Source of the DNA: Alphaproteobacteria bacterium
GTDB taxonomy: Bacteria > Pseudomonadota > Alphaproteobacteria > Micavibrionales > UBA2020
NCBI GenBank assembly: GCA_016794125.1
Contig: JAEUKT010000002.1
Location: 1,093,396-1,157,395 of the forward strand
Length of the DNA stretch: 64,000 bases
Direction of reading: 5' to 3'
Shown: positions 9,711-18,872 of the stretch, piece by piece
How the letters are laid out: the number at the start of each line of letters is the position of its first letter
Position numbering within the stretch: the first letter of the stretch is position 1
Program-made: the position numbers and the translations under genes
The notes under the pieces: model-generated
The model's input: the letters and a program-made list of their open reading frames with translations, nothing else
Told to the model about the DNA's origin: nothing
The model's database searches: none

Positions 9711-11846
9711 ATGTCCGCAAAGCCCGACCTGTCGGCCAACCCGCTCGTCAATGTTCCGTCATATCCTTACGGCGCGCCGCCGCTCGATGCCATCAAGACC
9801 GAGCATTTCCTGCCCGCGATCGAGCATTACATGGCCGAGGCAAAGCAGCAGGTCGCGGACATCAAGAACAACCGCGCCCCCGCGACGTTCAAGAACACGA
9901 TCGAGGCGCTGGAATTCACCGGCCGCAACCTCGGCCGCGTCACGACCATTTTTGGTAACCTTGCCAGCGCTCAGGCCGATGATGCGCTGCGTGCGATCGA
10001 GGCGCAGATTTCTGTGCTGGAAGCCCAGCATTACAACGATATCAAGCTCGATGCTGACCTCTTCAAGCGTGTCAAATCTGTTTATGATGACCGCGCGAAC
10101 CTCAAGCTCACGCCCGAACAATCCATGTTGCTGGAGGAAACCTACAAGGGCTTCGTGCGTTCGGGCGCGAACCTCGATGACGCCAAGAAACTTGAATTCC
10201 GCGCAGTCAGTGAAAAGCTTGCTGAACTGGGAACAAACTTCAAGAATAACACGGTGAAGGGCACAGACGCTTGGGAAAAAGTCATCGACGACGAAAAGGA
10301 ACTGGCCGGCCTGCCAGACCGCGTAAAAGCGATGTACAAGGATTACGCCGAGGAAAAAGGCCTCGCCGGCAAATGGCTGATCAAGCTGTCGCCGCCCCCG
10401 ATCGATATTGCGGAATACAGCGAAAACCGCGCGCTTCGCGAAGAAGTGTACAAGGCGCGCACCAATATCGCCTTTGGCGGCCCGTTCGACAACCGCCAGA
10501 ACGTTCTCGACATCGTGGCGGCGCGGCAGAAAAAGGCCGAGCTGCTGGGCTTTGCCGATTACGCGTCCTTCGTGCTGGACGATCGCATGGCAAAAACCAC
10601 CAAAACCGTGTTCGACTTTCTCGACCGCAACGAGGCGGTGTATAAACCGGCGGCGCAAGAATTCGTGAAAAAAGTCGCCGATTACGCGGAAAAAACCGAC
10701 GGCATCACGGAACTGAAGCCATGGGACATCGCGTATTACAGCCGCAAGCTGAAAGAAGAAACTTTCCAGTTAAACCTGGAAGATCTGCGCCCGTATTTCG
10801 ACCTTGAAGCCGTGCTGGAAGGCCTGCGCAAGCATGCTGAAAAACTGTTCAATATCGACATGAAGCTGACGACCGGAAAATACCCGGTCTATCACCCCGA
10901 TGTGAAGGTCTATGAAGTGACCGACAAATCGACCGGCGAAATGGTCGGCCTGTTCTACGGCGATTTCTATGCGCGCCCCGGCCTGAAAAGCAACGGCGCA
11001 TGGATGAACATCTTCCGCAACCGCGGGCTGAACGAAGAAGGAAGCAACGATTTCTCCATCGTCACCAACACCTGCAACTTTGCCAAGCCGACTGAAGGAC
11101 ATCCGACGCTGCTGTCGATCGACGAAGTGCGTACCGTCTTCCACGAATTCGGCCACGGGCTGCACGCGCTGCTGGCGAAGGGGGATTACCAGTCGCTGAC
11201 AGGCACGAACGTAAAATGGGATTTCGTGGAACTGCCGTCGCAGCTGCAGGAGAACTGGGCGAAGCAGAAGGAGACGCTCGACACCTTCGCGTTACACCCG
11301 CAAACAAAAATGCTGTTGCCGGCCGATGTCATCCAGAAAATTAACGACATGGAAAATTTCGACGCCGCATTCATGGGGCTGCGCCAAACGCTGTTCGGAA
11401 AACTCGACATGAAATGGCACACAACAGATACGAAAACCATCAAGAACGTCGAGGATTTCGAGGATGCGGTGATCCGTGAAACCTGGATTTTCCCGCGCGA
11501 ATACGGCGTGGGCACGCAATCGACCAGCTTTGGCCACCTGTTTGCGGGCGGTTATGCGGCCGGTTATTACAGCTATAAGTGGGCCGAGGCGCTGGAGGCC
11601 GATGTGTTCTCGGAATTCGAGAAAAAAGGACTCTATCACCGCGAAAGCGCCGACAAGCTGAAGGAGCATATCTATGGCCGCGGCGGCACCGCCGACCCGG
11701 CGGAACTGTTCCATGCGATGATGGGCCGCGAGCTGGATCCCGATGCGCTGTTCCGCAGGGAGGGGCTACTGCCAGAAGACGGCGTAAAAAAGCCGGCGAA
11801 CGCCAACGAGCCTAAAAAGCCGCCCGCGGCTAACAGCGGCAAGTAA
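9711..11846 (+). CDS. dcp: M3 family oligopeptidase (Dcp-like)
   Basis: 711 residues from ATG 9711, chosen because the protein then starts MSAKPDLSANPLVNVP and aligns by eye with the N-terminus typical of peptidyl-dipeptidase Dcp (NPL...YGAPPLDAIKTEHFLPA). The thermolysin-type zinc site VFHEFGHGLHALL places HEFGH at 478-482, with the third ligand Glu expected about 25 residues later. Family members are cytoplasmic or periplasmic oligopeptidases that degrade short peptides; no signal peptide is visible, so a cytoplasmic location is likely. The C-terminus has an extra Lys/Pro/Asn-rich tail of about 20 residues. It is a single gene ending in a strong terminator. Confidence 0.9.
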   Translation: MSAKPDLSANPLVNVPSYPYGAPPLDAIKTEHFLPAIEHYMAEAKQQVADIKNNRAPATFKNTIEALEFTGRNLGRVTTIFGNLASAQADDALRAIEAQISVLEAQHYNDIKLDADLFKRVKSVYDDRANLKLTPEQSMLLEETYKGFVRSGANLDDAKKLEFRAVSEKLAELGTNFKNNTVKGTDAWEKVIDDEKELAGLPDRVKAMYKDYAEEKGLAGKWLIKLSPPPIDIAEYSENRALREEVYKARTNIAFGGPFDNRQNVLDIVAARQKKAELLGFADYASFVLDDRMAKTTKTVFDFLDRNEAVYKPAAQEFVKKVADYAEKTDGITELKPWDIAYYSRKLKEETFQLNLEDLRPYFDLEAVLEGLRKHAEKLFNIDMKLTTGKYPVYHPDVKVYEVTDKSTGEMVGLFYGDFYARPGLKSNGAWMNIFRNRGLNEEGSNDFSIVTNTCNFAKPTEGHPTLLSIDEVRTVFHEFGHGLHALLAKGDYQSLTGTNVKWDFVELPSQLQENWAKQKETLDTFALHPQTKMLLPADVIQKINDMENFDAAFMGLRQTLFGKLDMKWHTTDTKTIKNVEDFEDAVIRETWIFPREYGVGTQSTSFGHLFAGGYAAGYYSYKWAEALEADVFSEFEKKGLYHRESADKLKEHIYGRGGTADPAELFHAMMGRELDPDALFRREGLLPEDGVKKPANANEPKKPPAANSGK

Positions 11847-11863
11847 ACCAAACCAATAAAAAA

Positions 11864-11895
11864 ACCGGCGCTGGCAAAACCAGCGCCGGTTTTTA
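11864..11895 (+). terminator. Rho-independent terminator after the M3 peptidase
   Basis: A perfect 11-bp stem (accggcgctgg / ccagcgccggt) with a five-base loop, followed by TTTTT and preceded by an A tract, so it may also serve the minus-strand gene that ends at 11910. Confidence 0.92.
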
Positions 11896-11909
11896 TTTGA
11901 AGCTGTTTT

Positions 11910-12089
11910 TTAGTCCGTCGCGCGGGAGCAGCATTCCGCTTCCTTCGACAGCAAATAGTCCTGCTGTTCCGGCACGCGCGAAATGCGCTTGAGAAGGATG
12001 GATGCCGAACGGGTGGAGAGGCGCGATGCGGTGATGCGCATGTCTTTCGAATCTTGTGCGACGCGGGCGGCGTTGGGTTGCGATGTCAT
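11910..12089 (-). CDS. 59-residue hypothetical protein
   Basis: A short minus-strand frame encoding a Ser/Arg-rich protein (MTSQPNAARVAQDSKDMRI at the start, two adjacent cysteines near the end). An AAGAAAGGCAGG ribosome-binding region lies about six to ten bases before the ATG, and the bidirectional terminator at 11864-11895 lies just after its stop, which together support a real gene. The middle (ITASRLSTRSASILLKRI) looks like an amphipathic helix. No family is recognised; it could be a small regulatory or stress protein. Confidence 0.55.
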   Translation of the reverse strand: MTSQPNAARVAQDSKDMRITASRLSTRSASILLKRISRVPEQQDYLLSKEAECCSRATD

Positions 12090-12241
12090 CTAGTGCCTGC
12101 CTTTCTTTTTGTTGCGTGGAATTAAAAGAATAAACCCGATGGCGTATTTTGTCAGCCGGTGATGCAGCTGATTTTTAAAACATTGTTGCGTATTTGCTCG
12201 ATTTTCGGTGAAAACAAACGATGCTGCAATGCAGCGGTTAT

Positions 12242-13129
12242 TTATGCCGCAGTGTTGCGCAAATGCGCGAGGATGAATTGCTGCGTTGCGTCATCGGCCA
12301 AGGCGGGCACATGACCCGCGCCCGGCACGACATGGATTTTCGCATCCGGGCGCAGCGTTTTGAAATCGTCAATCTCGGCCGCTGTGCAAAGGTCGGATAC
12401 GCCGCCGGCGATCAGCGCAACGGGGCAGGGGATCAGCGGCAACGCAGCGGCAAGATCGACATCCGCCTGCAAATCGACCAGCGCGCGGCGCACCAGTTTC
12501 GGGTCGTAGTGATAAATGAAACCGCCATCCGTCTCGCGCAGCTGGTGCTGCGCGTAATGGCTCCAGACTTCTTCCGGCACGGGGCCCAACGGCAGGTTCT
12601 GGCGCAGCACCGTTTCATACTGCGCGCGTTCGGTGAATACGGGCAGCGTTTCGCTCAAGTATGCGGTGATGCGTTTCAGCGCGGCGCGGTTGGGTTTGTG
12701 CGTGATATCGTTGAAGGTGACGGATTTGAAAAATCCGGCATCGCCCTTCAGCGCCATGATCATGGCGATCAGCCCGCCCATCGATGTGCCGATCCAATGC
12801 ACGCGGCGCAGGTTCATTTGTTCAAGGAACGCCTTAAAAATATCGGCATAGACCAGCACCGAATAATCGTCGGCATCGTCGAACCACCCGCTGCCGCCGC
12901 GCCCGGGCGCATCGACGGAATAAAAATCGTAACCCTGCGCCGCAAGAAAAGCGCCGATATAATCCGCATCGCGTTTCTGGCGCGTCAGGCCATGCACATG
13001 CACGACTGTGCCGATGGCGGCGGCTGCGGGGCGAAAGCGCGACCATGCCAGCGTGATGTCTTGCCCCTTATGCGCGCCGCGCAACAGGGTCGTGCCGAGT
13101 TCAGGATCGTGGATGTCGCGCTGCAGCAA
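12242..13129 (-). CDS. Alpha/beta-hydrolase
   Basis: About 295 residues with the alpha/beta-hydrolase pattern: oxyanion segment VVHVHGLTRQ, strand YDFYSVDAPGRGGSG, nucleophile elbow WIGTSMGGLIAM (Ser about 120), acid region PVALIAGGVSDLCT, and a late His in VPGAGHVPAL. Likely an esterase or lactonase; the substrate is unknown. The frame is open to an ATG at 13198, but no ribosome-binding site precedes it. TTG at 13129 has GGAG eight bases upstream and starts LLQRDIHDPEL, so it is preferred. The gene stands alone, transcribed away from the FadL gene, with about 150 bases to its neighbours on each side. Confidence 0.8.
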   Translation of the reverse strand: MLQRDIHDPELGTTLLRGAHKGQDITLAWSRFRPAAAAIGTVVHVHGLTRQKRDADYIGAFLAAQGYDFYSVDAPGRGGSGWFDDADDYSVLVYADIFKAFLEQMNLRRVHWIGTSMGGLIAMIMALKGDAGFFKSVTFNDITHKPNRAALKRITAYLSETLPVFTERAQYETVLRQNLPLGPVPEEVWSHYAQHQLRETDGGFIYHYDPKLVRRALVDLQADVDLAAALPLIPCPVALIAGGVSDLCTAAEIDDFKTLRPDAKIHVVPGAGHVPALADDATQQFILAHLRNTAA

Positions 13130-13284
13130 GGTATTTACTCCGATAAGATGAACCGTCGCCGTTGCGCAATCGCCGCAAAAGCATACCGTTCCATGCAATT
13201 GCGGCGTTTATGGAATAGCGTCTTAGAAAGTTTTTAACCGCCGCACAGCATAATCAGTATCATGAATGCAGGGAGTTTTTCAGC

Positions 13285-14610
13285 ATGAAACAGCGCATTA
13301 TTTCTTTCGTTATTCTCGCCGCCGCAGCAGCTGCGTCGCAGCAGGCACAGGCCGCCGGATTTTATTTGCAGGAACAAAGCGTCAGCCAGCAGGGATCTGC
13401 CTTTGCGGGCGCAGTTGCGAACCCCGAAGACGCATCGACCATTTTCTTCAACCCGGCCGGCATGACGCAGCTTTCCACTCCGTCCATCAGCGGCGGGGTC
13501 AGCGTGCTGGTGCCGAAAACCGAAATCCGCAACACAGGATCGACTGCAGGCCCCACAGCGGGTGCCGCCGTGGCCTATGCCGGATCACAGGGCGGCAACC
13601 CTTTTGATCCCACGCCCGTGCCCAGTTTCTACGGCGTTTATCCGCTGGAGGGCGGCAAGGTCTGGCTGGGTCTCGGTGTCAGCTCCCCCTTCGGGCTTGC
13701 GAATGACTACGGTGACACCTGGTTCGGCCGTTATGATTCAACGAAAAGCGAATTGCTGAGCGTCAACGTCGCGCCCGTGATCGCGTATAAATTCAACGAC
13801 CGGCTGTCGGTCGGCGGCGGGCCGAACGTGCAATACGTCAAGGCGCGTCTTGAAAACGCACTGCCCTGTCCGGCGGCGATCTGCGGCGGCGCGGCTTTTA
13901 CGCCTGCAACCGACGGCCTTTCGGTGCTGAAGGGCGACAGCATGGGTTTCGGCTTTAACATCGGCGCGATGTATGCGCTCAACGACCGCACGCAGTTCGG
14001 CATCCATTACCGGTCGAAAATGGACCAGACGGTCGATGGCGAAGTGGATGTGTCGGGATTGCTGGGCCCTCTTGCCGCCAACAACGGCGTGCGCTTTGCA
14101 GAGGCAGAGTTGAAACAGCCCGATACGCTGGGCATCGGTTTTGCGCATAAATACGACGACCGCCTGACGATCCTCGGTTCCGCCAACTGGTTCGGCTGGA
14201 GCAATTTCGACGAAATCCGCGTGCAATTCGACGCGGGCGGCCCCGACAGCGTGACGCCGGAGGCCTATGATGACAGCTTCTCCCTCGCGCTTGGCGCAAA
14301 ATGGAAGCAGGATGAAAACTGGACGTTCCGCGGCGGCGTGCAATACGACCAGACGCCCACCACGCTGCCCGACCGCAGCACCCGCACGCCGGACGGCGAC
14401 CGCTACTGGCTGTCGCTGGGTGCCACGTATAACGTGAACGACAGGCTGTCGCTCGATCTTGCGGCATCGCACCTTTTCATCACCGACGGCGATATTGCGC
14501 TGAGCAAACGCTTTTACGCGGGCTCGCCCGTCGATACCACCGTCAACGTGAACGGCCGCGCGGAAAGCAGCGTCGAGATATTCTCGCTGCAGGCGAACTG
14601 GAAATTCTGA
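13285..14610 (+). CDS. fadL: FadL/OMPP1-type outer membrane transporter
   Basis: 441 residues. A signal peptide (MKQRIISFVILAAAAAASQ, cleavage after AQA) precedes the FadL hatch sequence AAGFYLQEQSVSQQGSAFAG and the signature ANPEDASTIFFNPAGMTQL. Alternating amphipathic strands fill the rest, ending in a C-terminal aromatic residue (SLQANWKF) typical of outer membrane barrels. FadL-type porins pass long-chain fatty acids or other hydrophobic compounds across the outer membrane. Its stop overlaps the start of the next gene (TGATG), so the two are likely co-translated. Confidence 0.9.
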   Translation: MKQRIISFVILAAAAAASQQAQAAGFYLQEQSVSQQGSAFAGAVANPEDASTIFFNPAGMTQLSTPSISGGVSVLVPKTEIRNTGSTAGPTAGAAVAYAGSQGGNPFDPTPVPSFYGVYPLEGGKVWLGLGVSSPFGLANDYGDTWFGRYDSTKSELLSVNVAPVIAYKFNDRLSVGGGPNVQYVKARLENALPCPAAICGGAAFTPATDGLSVLKGDSMGFGFNIGAMYALNDRTQFGIHYRSKMDQTVDGEVDVSGLLGPLAANNGVRFAEAELKQPDTLGIGFAHKYDDRLTILGSANWFGWSNFDEIRVQFDAGGPDSVTPEAYDDSFSLALGAKWKQDENWTFRGGVQYDQTPTTLPDRSTRTPDGDRYWLSLGATYNVNDRLSLDLAASHLFITDGDIALSKRFYAGSPVDTTVNVNGRAESSVEIFSLQANWKF

Positions 14611-16061
14611 TGCAGCTGTCGCCAACCATGCGCATCGTCAATGGCTGGCGCAACGTCAAGGGACGCTGGGACCTGCTGCTGTTCCTGGCCAAATGGGATC
14701 CGGATTACCGCAAGGACGTGATTATCACCTTCCTTGCCTATTTCCTGCTCATTTATTCCGCTCTGACATGGAACACTTATTACGACTGGGTCGCGATGGC
14801 GGTCGAGGCCGGGATCATCATCGTGCAGCTGGGCGGCGAGATGTCGATCCTGCCCGCCGATTACCGCCCGTCGCATGGCGGCGTGCGTTACACGGTGCAG
14901 CCCAGCACGCATATCGCCTATGAAGAACTCAGCTTCCTGATGTCGGGCGTGCATCCGGCGGAGCAGGAGGAGGCGCTGGGGTTCAAAAACCCGATTGTGC
15001 ATCTGGCCATGTGCCGCGAAAGCCCGCTGTGCAGCGACCGTGTTGATGATGTGCTGATGTCGCGTGAAAAACTGCCCTTCACCATCGATCCCGGCGAGGC
15101 GAACCATATCCGTTCCCGCCATCAATTGAGGTATATCGCCATTCGCGTCGCGAACAAAAAACAACATACGACGAACGGCGCAAAGCTGGCGATGTACGAC
15201 ATGGCGGATGCGTTTATGGCCGACCGCCCGGTGGTGATGCGCAAATCCTATTACTTCGATGCGCTGCTGACGGCTGAAGCGTTCCGCAGCCGCATCTTCC
15301 GTAACAACATCAAAGGGGAAAAAGAGGTCTATACCGACATGACCACCTATTTCCCCGTCAAGGAAGAAGTGATCGACGGGCAGGATGCGGTGCGTTTCCT
15401 GCCCGACCTGTATAAGAATGTTTCCGGCCATATCGGCATCACGACGCTGCTGGTGACTGAAAACAACCGCGTCGTCATGTTGCATCAGGGCACGACCAAG
15501 GCAATCGGCGCGCATACCGTCACGCTCGGTGGCTCTGGATCGATGAATTTCGGCGATATGGAGATTGTGAACCGACCCGATGATTTGCGCGCCGGTATTG
15601 CTTACGGTATGGCGCGCGAGATGTGCGAAGAAACCGGCATGATGAAATGGTTCCCCGAAGTGCAGCAGAACACGATGGTGACGGGCTTCTTCCGCTGGAT
15701 CGACCGCTGCGGCAAGCCGGAATTCGTGGGCCTGACGCGCGCGGGCAACGTGCCGTTTTCGAAGCAGCAGGCGATCGACAGCGACGAAGTGGTGAAATAC
15801 GACGAAGTGCCGGTGACGCTCAATACACTCGACGATTTTCACAAAGTGCTGGCATGGCTGCGCGAGCATAAGGTGAATGTGGCGCTCTCGTCGCTGATGG
15901 CGCTGCACCGCATGACGGTGATCGCGGGCTATGCGGGCGAGGGGGCGAATGACGCGCAACGCCTTATACATCAACGGCTTTCCGAGTTCCTGTTCGGATC
16001 GCTCGCTTACCTTGACAAGAATGTCGCCAAACCCTATTCTCTGGAAAACAAAAAGGCCTGA
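14610..16061 (+). CDS. Membrane protein with degenerate Nudix domain
   Basis: 483 residues. Two hydrophobic helices lie near the N-terminus (about 33-55 and 60-76). The C-terminal half carries a Nudix-like fold: GHIGITTLLVTENNRVVMLHQ as the first strands and a recognisable but incomplete Nudix box, with REMCEETGM matching REUxEExGU while the upstream G-x5-E spacing is not evident. The middle (about 90-260) contains a region rich in charged residues with no family I recognise. Hydrolysis of a nucleoside diphosphate derivative would be the family expectation, but the altered box makes activity uncertain. It is coupled to the FadL gene by a TGATG overlap and followed 26 bases later by a HAD gene. 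Confidence 0.6.
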   Translation: MQLSPTMRIVNGWRNVKGRWDLLLFLAKWDPDYRKDVIITFLAYFLLIYSALTWNTYYDWVAMAVEAGIIIVQLGGEMSILPADYRPSHGGVRYTVQPSTHIAYEELSFLMSGVHPAEQEEALGFKNPIVHLAMCRESPLCSDRVDDVLMSREKLPFTIDPGEANHIRSRHQLRYIAIRVANKKQHTTNGAKLAMYDMADAFMADRPVVMRKSYYFDALLTAEAFRSRIFRNNIKGEKEVYTDMTTYFPVKEEVIDGQDAVRFLPDLYKNVSGHIGITTLLVTENNRVVMLHQGTTKAIGAHTVTLGGSGSMNFGDMEIVNRPDDLRAGIAYGMAREMCEETGMMKWFPEVQQNTMVTGFFRWIDRCGKPEFVGLTRAGNVPFSKQQAIDSDEVVKYDEVPVTLNTLDDFHKVLAWLREHKVNVALSSLMALHRMTVIAGYAGEGANDAQRLIHQRLSEFLFGSLAYLDKNVAKPYSLENKKA

Positions 16062-16087
16062 TTTCATTACGGGCACCGGAGGGGTTT

Positions 16088-16855
16088 ATGGCGCAGGACA
16101 AGGGTGTCCTTCTTATTTTCGATCTCGTTTCCACGCTTACCGATGCGGGCCCTCGCTATGTGCAGGCCTTCCTTGATGTGACCGAAAAGGCGGGGTTTGA
16201 CCGCCCCGACCCCGCAGCCGTCATGGACATGCTGGGCAATAAAAACTTAAGCGAAATCACCGATACATTCGCAGGCGGCATGGATGCAACGGCCAAAAAA
16301 GAATTCATGGCCGATTGCAACAATGCCTGCGATGCCCTGTTGCGCAAGCCGACATGGAAAGAAAACCTGTTCCCCAATGTGCGCGAAGCGATTGAAACCA
16401 TGCATCTGCGCGGCATCACGCTTGGCATCTATACCGGCACGCGCGAAGACGCGATGGCGGCGCAGCTGAAATATCACGGCATCGAACGCCTGTTCAACGC
16501 GGCCTATTTGCGCGGCAAGAACAACGAACGCGATGCGGGGAAAAAGAACACCGAGTTGAAGGCCGAACAGCTGCAATCGATTGTCGAGGCGTTCCGCCGC
16601 GCGCAGGGCAATCCATCCGCCCCCGTGATCGTAATCGGCGATTCCGAAGCGGACGCGAAAGCGGCGGCGAAGGACGGGCTGTACTTCGTCGGCTTCGCGA
16701 CCGATGACCGCAAAAAAGATGCGCTGGAAAAAGCGGGCGTGACGTCGATTGTGACCGATTTCGGCGATGTGCCTGACCTTGTGGACAGGCTCATCCGCCC
16801 GCCCGCGAATGACAGCCAGCGGCGCCCCGGCATCGGAAGAAAATTTCAACCCTGA
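16088..16855 (+). CDS. HAD-superfamily protein with altered motif I
   Basis: 255 residues of the phosphoglycolate-phosphatase-like HAD type. Motif I is IFDLVSTLTD: the nucleophile Asp12 is present but the second Asp (+2), normally the general acid/base of phosphatases, is Val14. Motif II is in GIYTGTRED, motif III Lys is probably in the KNNERDAGKKN region, and motif IV is VIGDSEADAKAA. Loss of the +2 Asp is seen in some phosphomutase-like or non-phosphatase HADs, so the reaction may differ from simple phosphate hydrolysis. A GGAGG site precedes the ATG. It lies 26 bases after the Nudix-like gene and probably belongs to the fadL operon. Confidence 0.78.
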   Translation: MAQDKGVLLIFDLVSTLTDAGPRYVQAFLDVTEKAGFDRPDPAAVMDMLGNKNLSEITDTFAGGMDATAKKEFMADCNNACDALLRKPTWKENLFPNVREAIETMHLRGITLGIYTGTREDAMAAQLKYHGIERLFNAAYLRGKNNERDAGKKNTELKAEQLQSIVEAFRRAQGNPSAPVIVIGDSEADAKAAAKDGLYFVGFATDDRKKDALEKAGVTSIVTDFGDVPDLVDRLIRPPANDSQRRPGIGRKFQP

Positions 16856-16915
16856 TCCGCGTATAGAACGGGGCATTCGCGACGATTTGCTCTGCAAGCG
16901 GCTCAGGTTAAGCCC

Positions 16916-17380
16916 TTAAAAACCGCCGCCCGGCGACTGCCAGCCGTGTTTCAGGTATTCGCATACTTTTTCGACGTTGAGCGGTTTGCGTAAAACGCCG
17001 TCGGCGCGCAGGTCGAGCGCGCGGCGGATGCTTTCGTAATTCAGCTCGCCCGACAGTATAACGACGGGTATGTCTTCCAGAAACTGGTCGGATTTCAGTC
17101 GCGCCAGCAACGTCAGGCCGTCCATGCGCGGCAGGTTGATGTCGATGATGATGATGGTGGGGATGGCACAATTCACGCTGTGATCTTCGAAGCCCTGTTC
17201 GCGCATGTATTTGACCAGCTCTTCGCCATCGGCGAAACAGGTGACTTCTTTCACATAGCCGCTGTTTTCAAGCGTCGTCTTGCTGAAAATACGGTCGTCT
17301 TCCTCGTCCTCGACCAGCAAAACGCGGCAGCGCGGCGTACGGATATTTTCGTTTCCGGCCAAGTGGTCTTGTTGCTGCAT
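16916..17380 (-). CDS. Single-domain response regulator
   Basis: 154 residues forming one CheY-like receiver. The acidic pocket is in LLVEDEEDD (about 22-29), the phospho-acceptor is Asp80 in IIIIDINLPRMDG, the switch Ser is in VVILSGE, and the conserved Lys is in GVLRKPL. There is no output domain, so it passes phosphate on or acts by protein contact. A GGGAG site precedes the ATG. It follows a second receiver gene on the same strand (26-base gap), and both lie divergent to a soluble histidine kinase at 18129, which suggests a local phosphorelay. Confidence 0.88.
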   Translation of the reverse strand: MQQQDHLAGNENIRTPRCRVLLVEDEEDDRIFSKTTLENSGYVKEVTCFADGEELVKYMREQGFEDHSVNCAIPTIIIIDINLPRMDGLTLLARLKSDQFLEDIPVVILSGELNYESIRRALDLRADGVLRKPLNVEKVCEYLKHGWQSPGGGF

Positions 17381-17406
17381 CGGGAATCTCCCTTTGTTGA
17401 ACGAGA

Positions 17407-17871
17407 TTATTGCGCGACATGCGCCGGGTCGCCCCGGCCATGCAGCACATCGATGATATCGCGGCGCGACACCGGTTTATGCAGAAAGGCCTGCGCACCC
17501 GCCGCGAGCGCCGCCCTGATTTTAGCGGTGTCATCCGTGCCCGACACGATAATCACGGGGATGGATGACAGCCGTTCGGACTTGCGCAGAAATTCCAGCA
17601 CGCGCATTCCGTCGATGCCCGTCATGTGCAGGTCGAGCAGGATCATGCGCGGCAGTTCGCACATGCGCTGGTGTTCCTGAAGATAGGCGATCAGGGCGTT
17701 GCCGCTGAAAAAGCTGATGACCGGCGTTTCCCCGAACAGGAAGCCGAGCTCATGGCGCAGGAATTCCTTCTCATCAAGATTGTCATCGACCACCGCAACC
17801 GGCCTTGCGGAGTCATCAACGCTTGACGCGGATCCTGCGGCCTTCGGAATAACGCTTTCGAATGGCCGCAT
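17407..17871 (-). CDS. Single-domain response regulator
   Basis: 154 residues. After an approximately 22-residue N-terminal tail, a receiver domain follows with acidic residues in VAVVDDNLDE, phospho-acceptor Asp80 in MILLDLHMTGIDG, switch Ser in VIIVSGTDD and Lys in AFLHKPVSRRD. No output domain is present. An AAGGA site precedes the ATG. It is the promoter-proximal member of a two-gene receiver operon transcribed away from the kinase at 18129; the 257-base divergent gap probably holds promoters for both directions. Confidence 0.88.
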   Translation of the reverse strand: MRPFESVIPKAAGSASSVDDSARPVAVVDDNLDEKEFLRHELGFLFGETPVISFFSGNALIAYLQEHQRMCELPRMILLDLHMTGIDGMRVLEFLRKSERLSSIPVIIVSGTDDTAKIRAALAAGAQAFLHKPVSRRDIIDVLHGRGDPAHVAQ

Positions 17872-18128
17872 CGTTTCTATCCTTCACTTGCGCAGTCAAA
17901 ACACCGGTCATGAAAATATGCAGTTATATACAGGTTCAGGCTATCATGGGTGCCGTTAACATCCGTTGAATTATCTAATGCATCATATTCAAATTCCTCT
18001 CAAAATTTAGGTAATTCGAAGGAATGTTGCGAATTTTTACCTTCACTGGAACTATCTGCGGAGGTGTGCTGTTCAGCGTTAAGGTGCGAAATATGCTTGT
18101 TTCGCTTCATGCTGTGAAAGGCCGGAAA

Positions 18129-18872
18129 ATGACGACAACGCCGATACCTGCGCCCCCAGCAGCCCCGCACGATGACAACGAAATCGCGCGGTTGCGCGAA
18201 TCAAACGCGGCGCTGTCGGAATACGGCCATGCGGTCGCGCATGACCTGAAAGCGCCGCTCCGGCATATCGTGACTTATACCGACATGCTGCGGCAGGTGT
18301 ATGCGCCGAAGCTGGATGAAAACGGTATGAAATTCGTCCAGCGGCTTTCCGTCAACGCCGCGCGCGCGGCGCGGCTGGCGGATGACCTGCTCGCCTATGC
18401 CGAGGCGGCGGAACCCAAAGACGCAAAAACATCGGTCGATCTCAACGCTATATATAATGATATTGTCAACGAATTGCGGGATTTTATCGATGAATCGAAG
18501 GCCTATGTCGTGGCGAACGACCTGCCGCATGTGACGGGTTATCCGTCGCGGCTGCGCCAGTTGTTCGATCACCTGATCGTGAATGCACTACGGTACAAAA
18601 GCGCCGCGCCGCCTGTGATTGGCATATCGATGACGGATATTGGAAACGAATATCTGTTTTCAGTCCAAGATAACGGCATCGGTATCGCGCCGGAATATCA
18701 GGCGCAGATTTTCGAACCGCTGGCTCGGCTTCATTCGCGTGACGAGATAGAAGGCTCCGGCCTTGGCCTTGCCGCCTGCCGCAGCATTGTTGCGCTGCAT
18801 GGCGGGCGTATCTGGGTGGAATCAGCACTGCGCGAAGGCGCGACGTTTTTCTTTACGTTGCCGAAGCCGTAA
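18129..18872 (+). CDS. Soluble sensor histidine kinase
   Basis: About 247 residues from ATG 18129, which has AAAGG upstream; the frame is open 35 codons further 5' but that part lacks a good start signal. The dimerisation/phospho-acceptor helix is YGHAVAHDLKAPLRHIV (His38), a variant common in phytochrome-type kinases. ATP-binding boxes follow: N-box HLIVNALRYK, G1 QDNGIGIAPEYQ, G2 GSGLGLAACRSI. No sensor domain or membrane helix is present, so input must come through protein contact or an upstream partner. It faces the PurA-like gene, overlapping it by 20 bases at the 3' ends, and is divergent from two single-domain receivers, its likely partners. Confidence 0.85.
   Translation: MTTTPIPAPPAAPHDDNEIARLRESNAALSEYGHAVAHDLKAPLRHIVTYTDMLRQVYAPKLDENGMKFVQRLSVNAARAARLADDLLAYAEAAEPKDAKTSVDLNAIYNDIVNELRDFIDESKAYVVANDLPHVTGYPSRLRQLFDHLIVNALRYKSAAPPVIGISMTDIGNEYLFSVQDNGIGIAPEYQAQIFEPLARLHSRDEIEGSGLGLAACRSIVALHGGRIWVESALREGATFFFTLPKP

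Noticed and set aside
9548-9751. 67-codon minus-strand frame with a hydrophobic segment
   Set aside because: It overlaps the start of the M3 peptidase, has no good ribosome-binding site and no conserved-looking features.
12221-13237. 338-codon plus-strand frame
   Set aside because: It is opposite an alpha/beta-hydrolase with clear catalytic motifs; its product is Arg/His/Gln-rich without recognisable domains.
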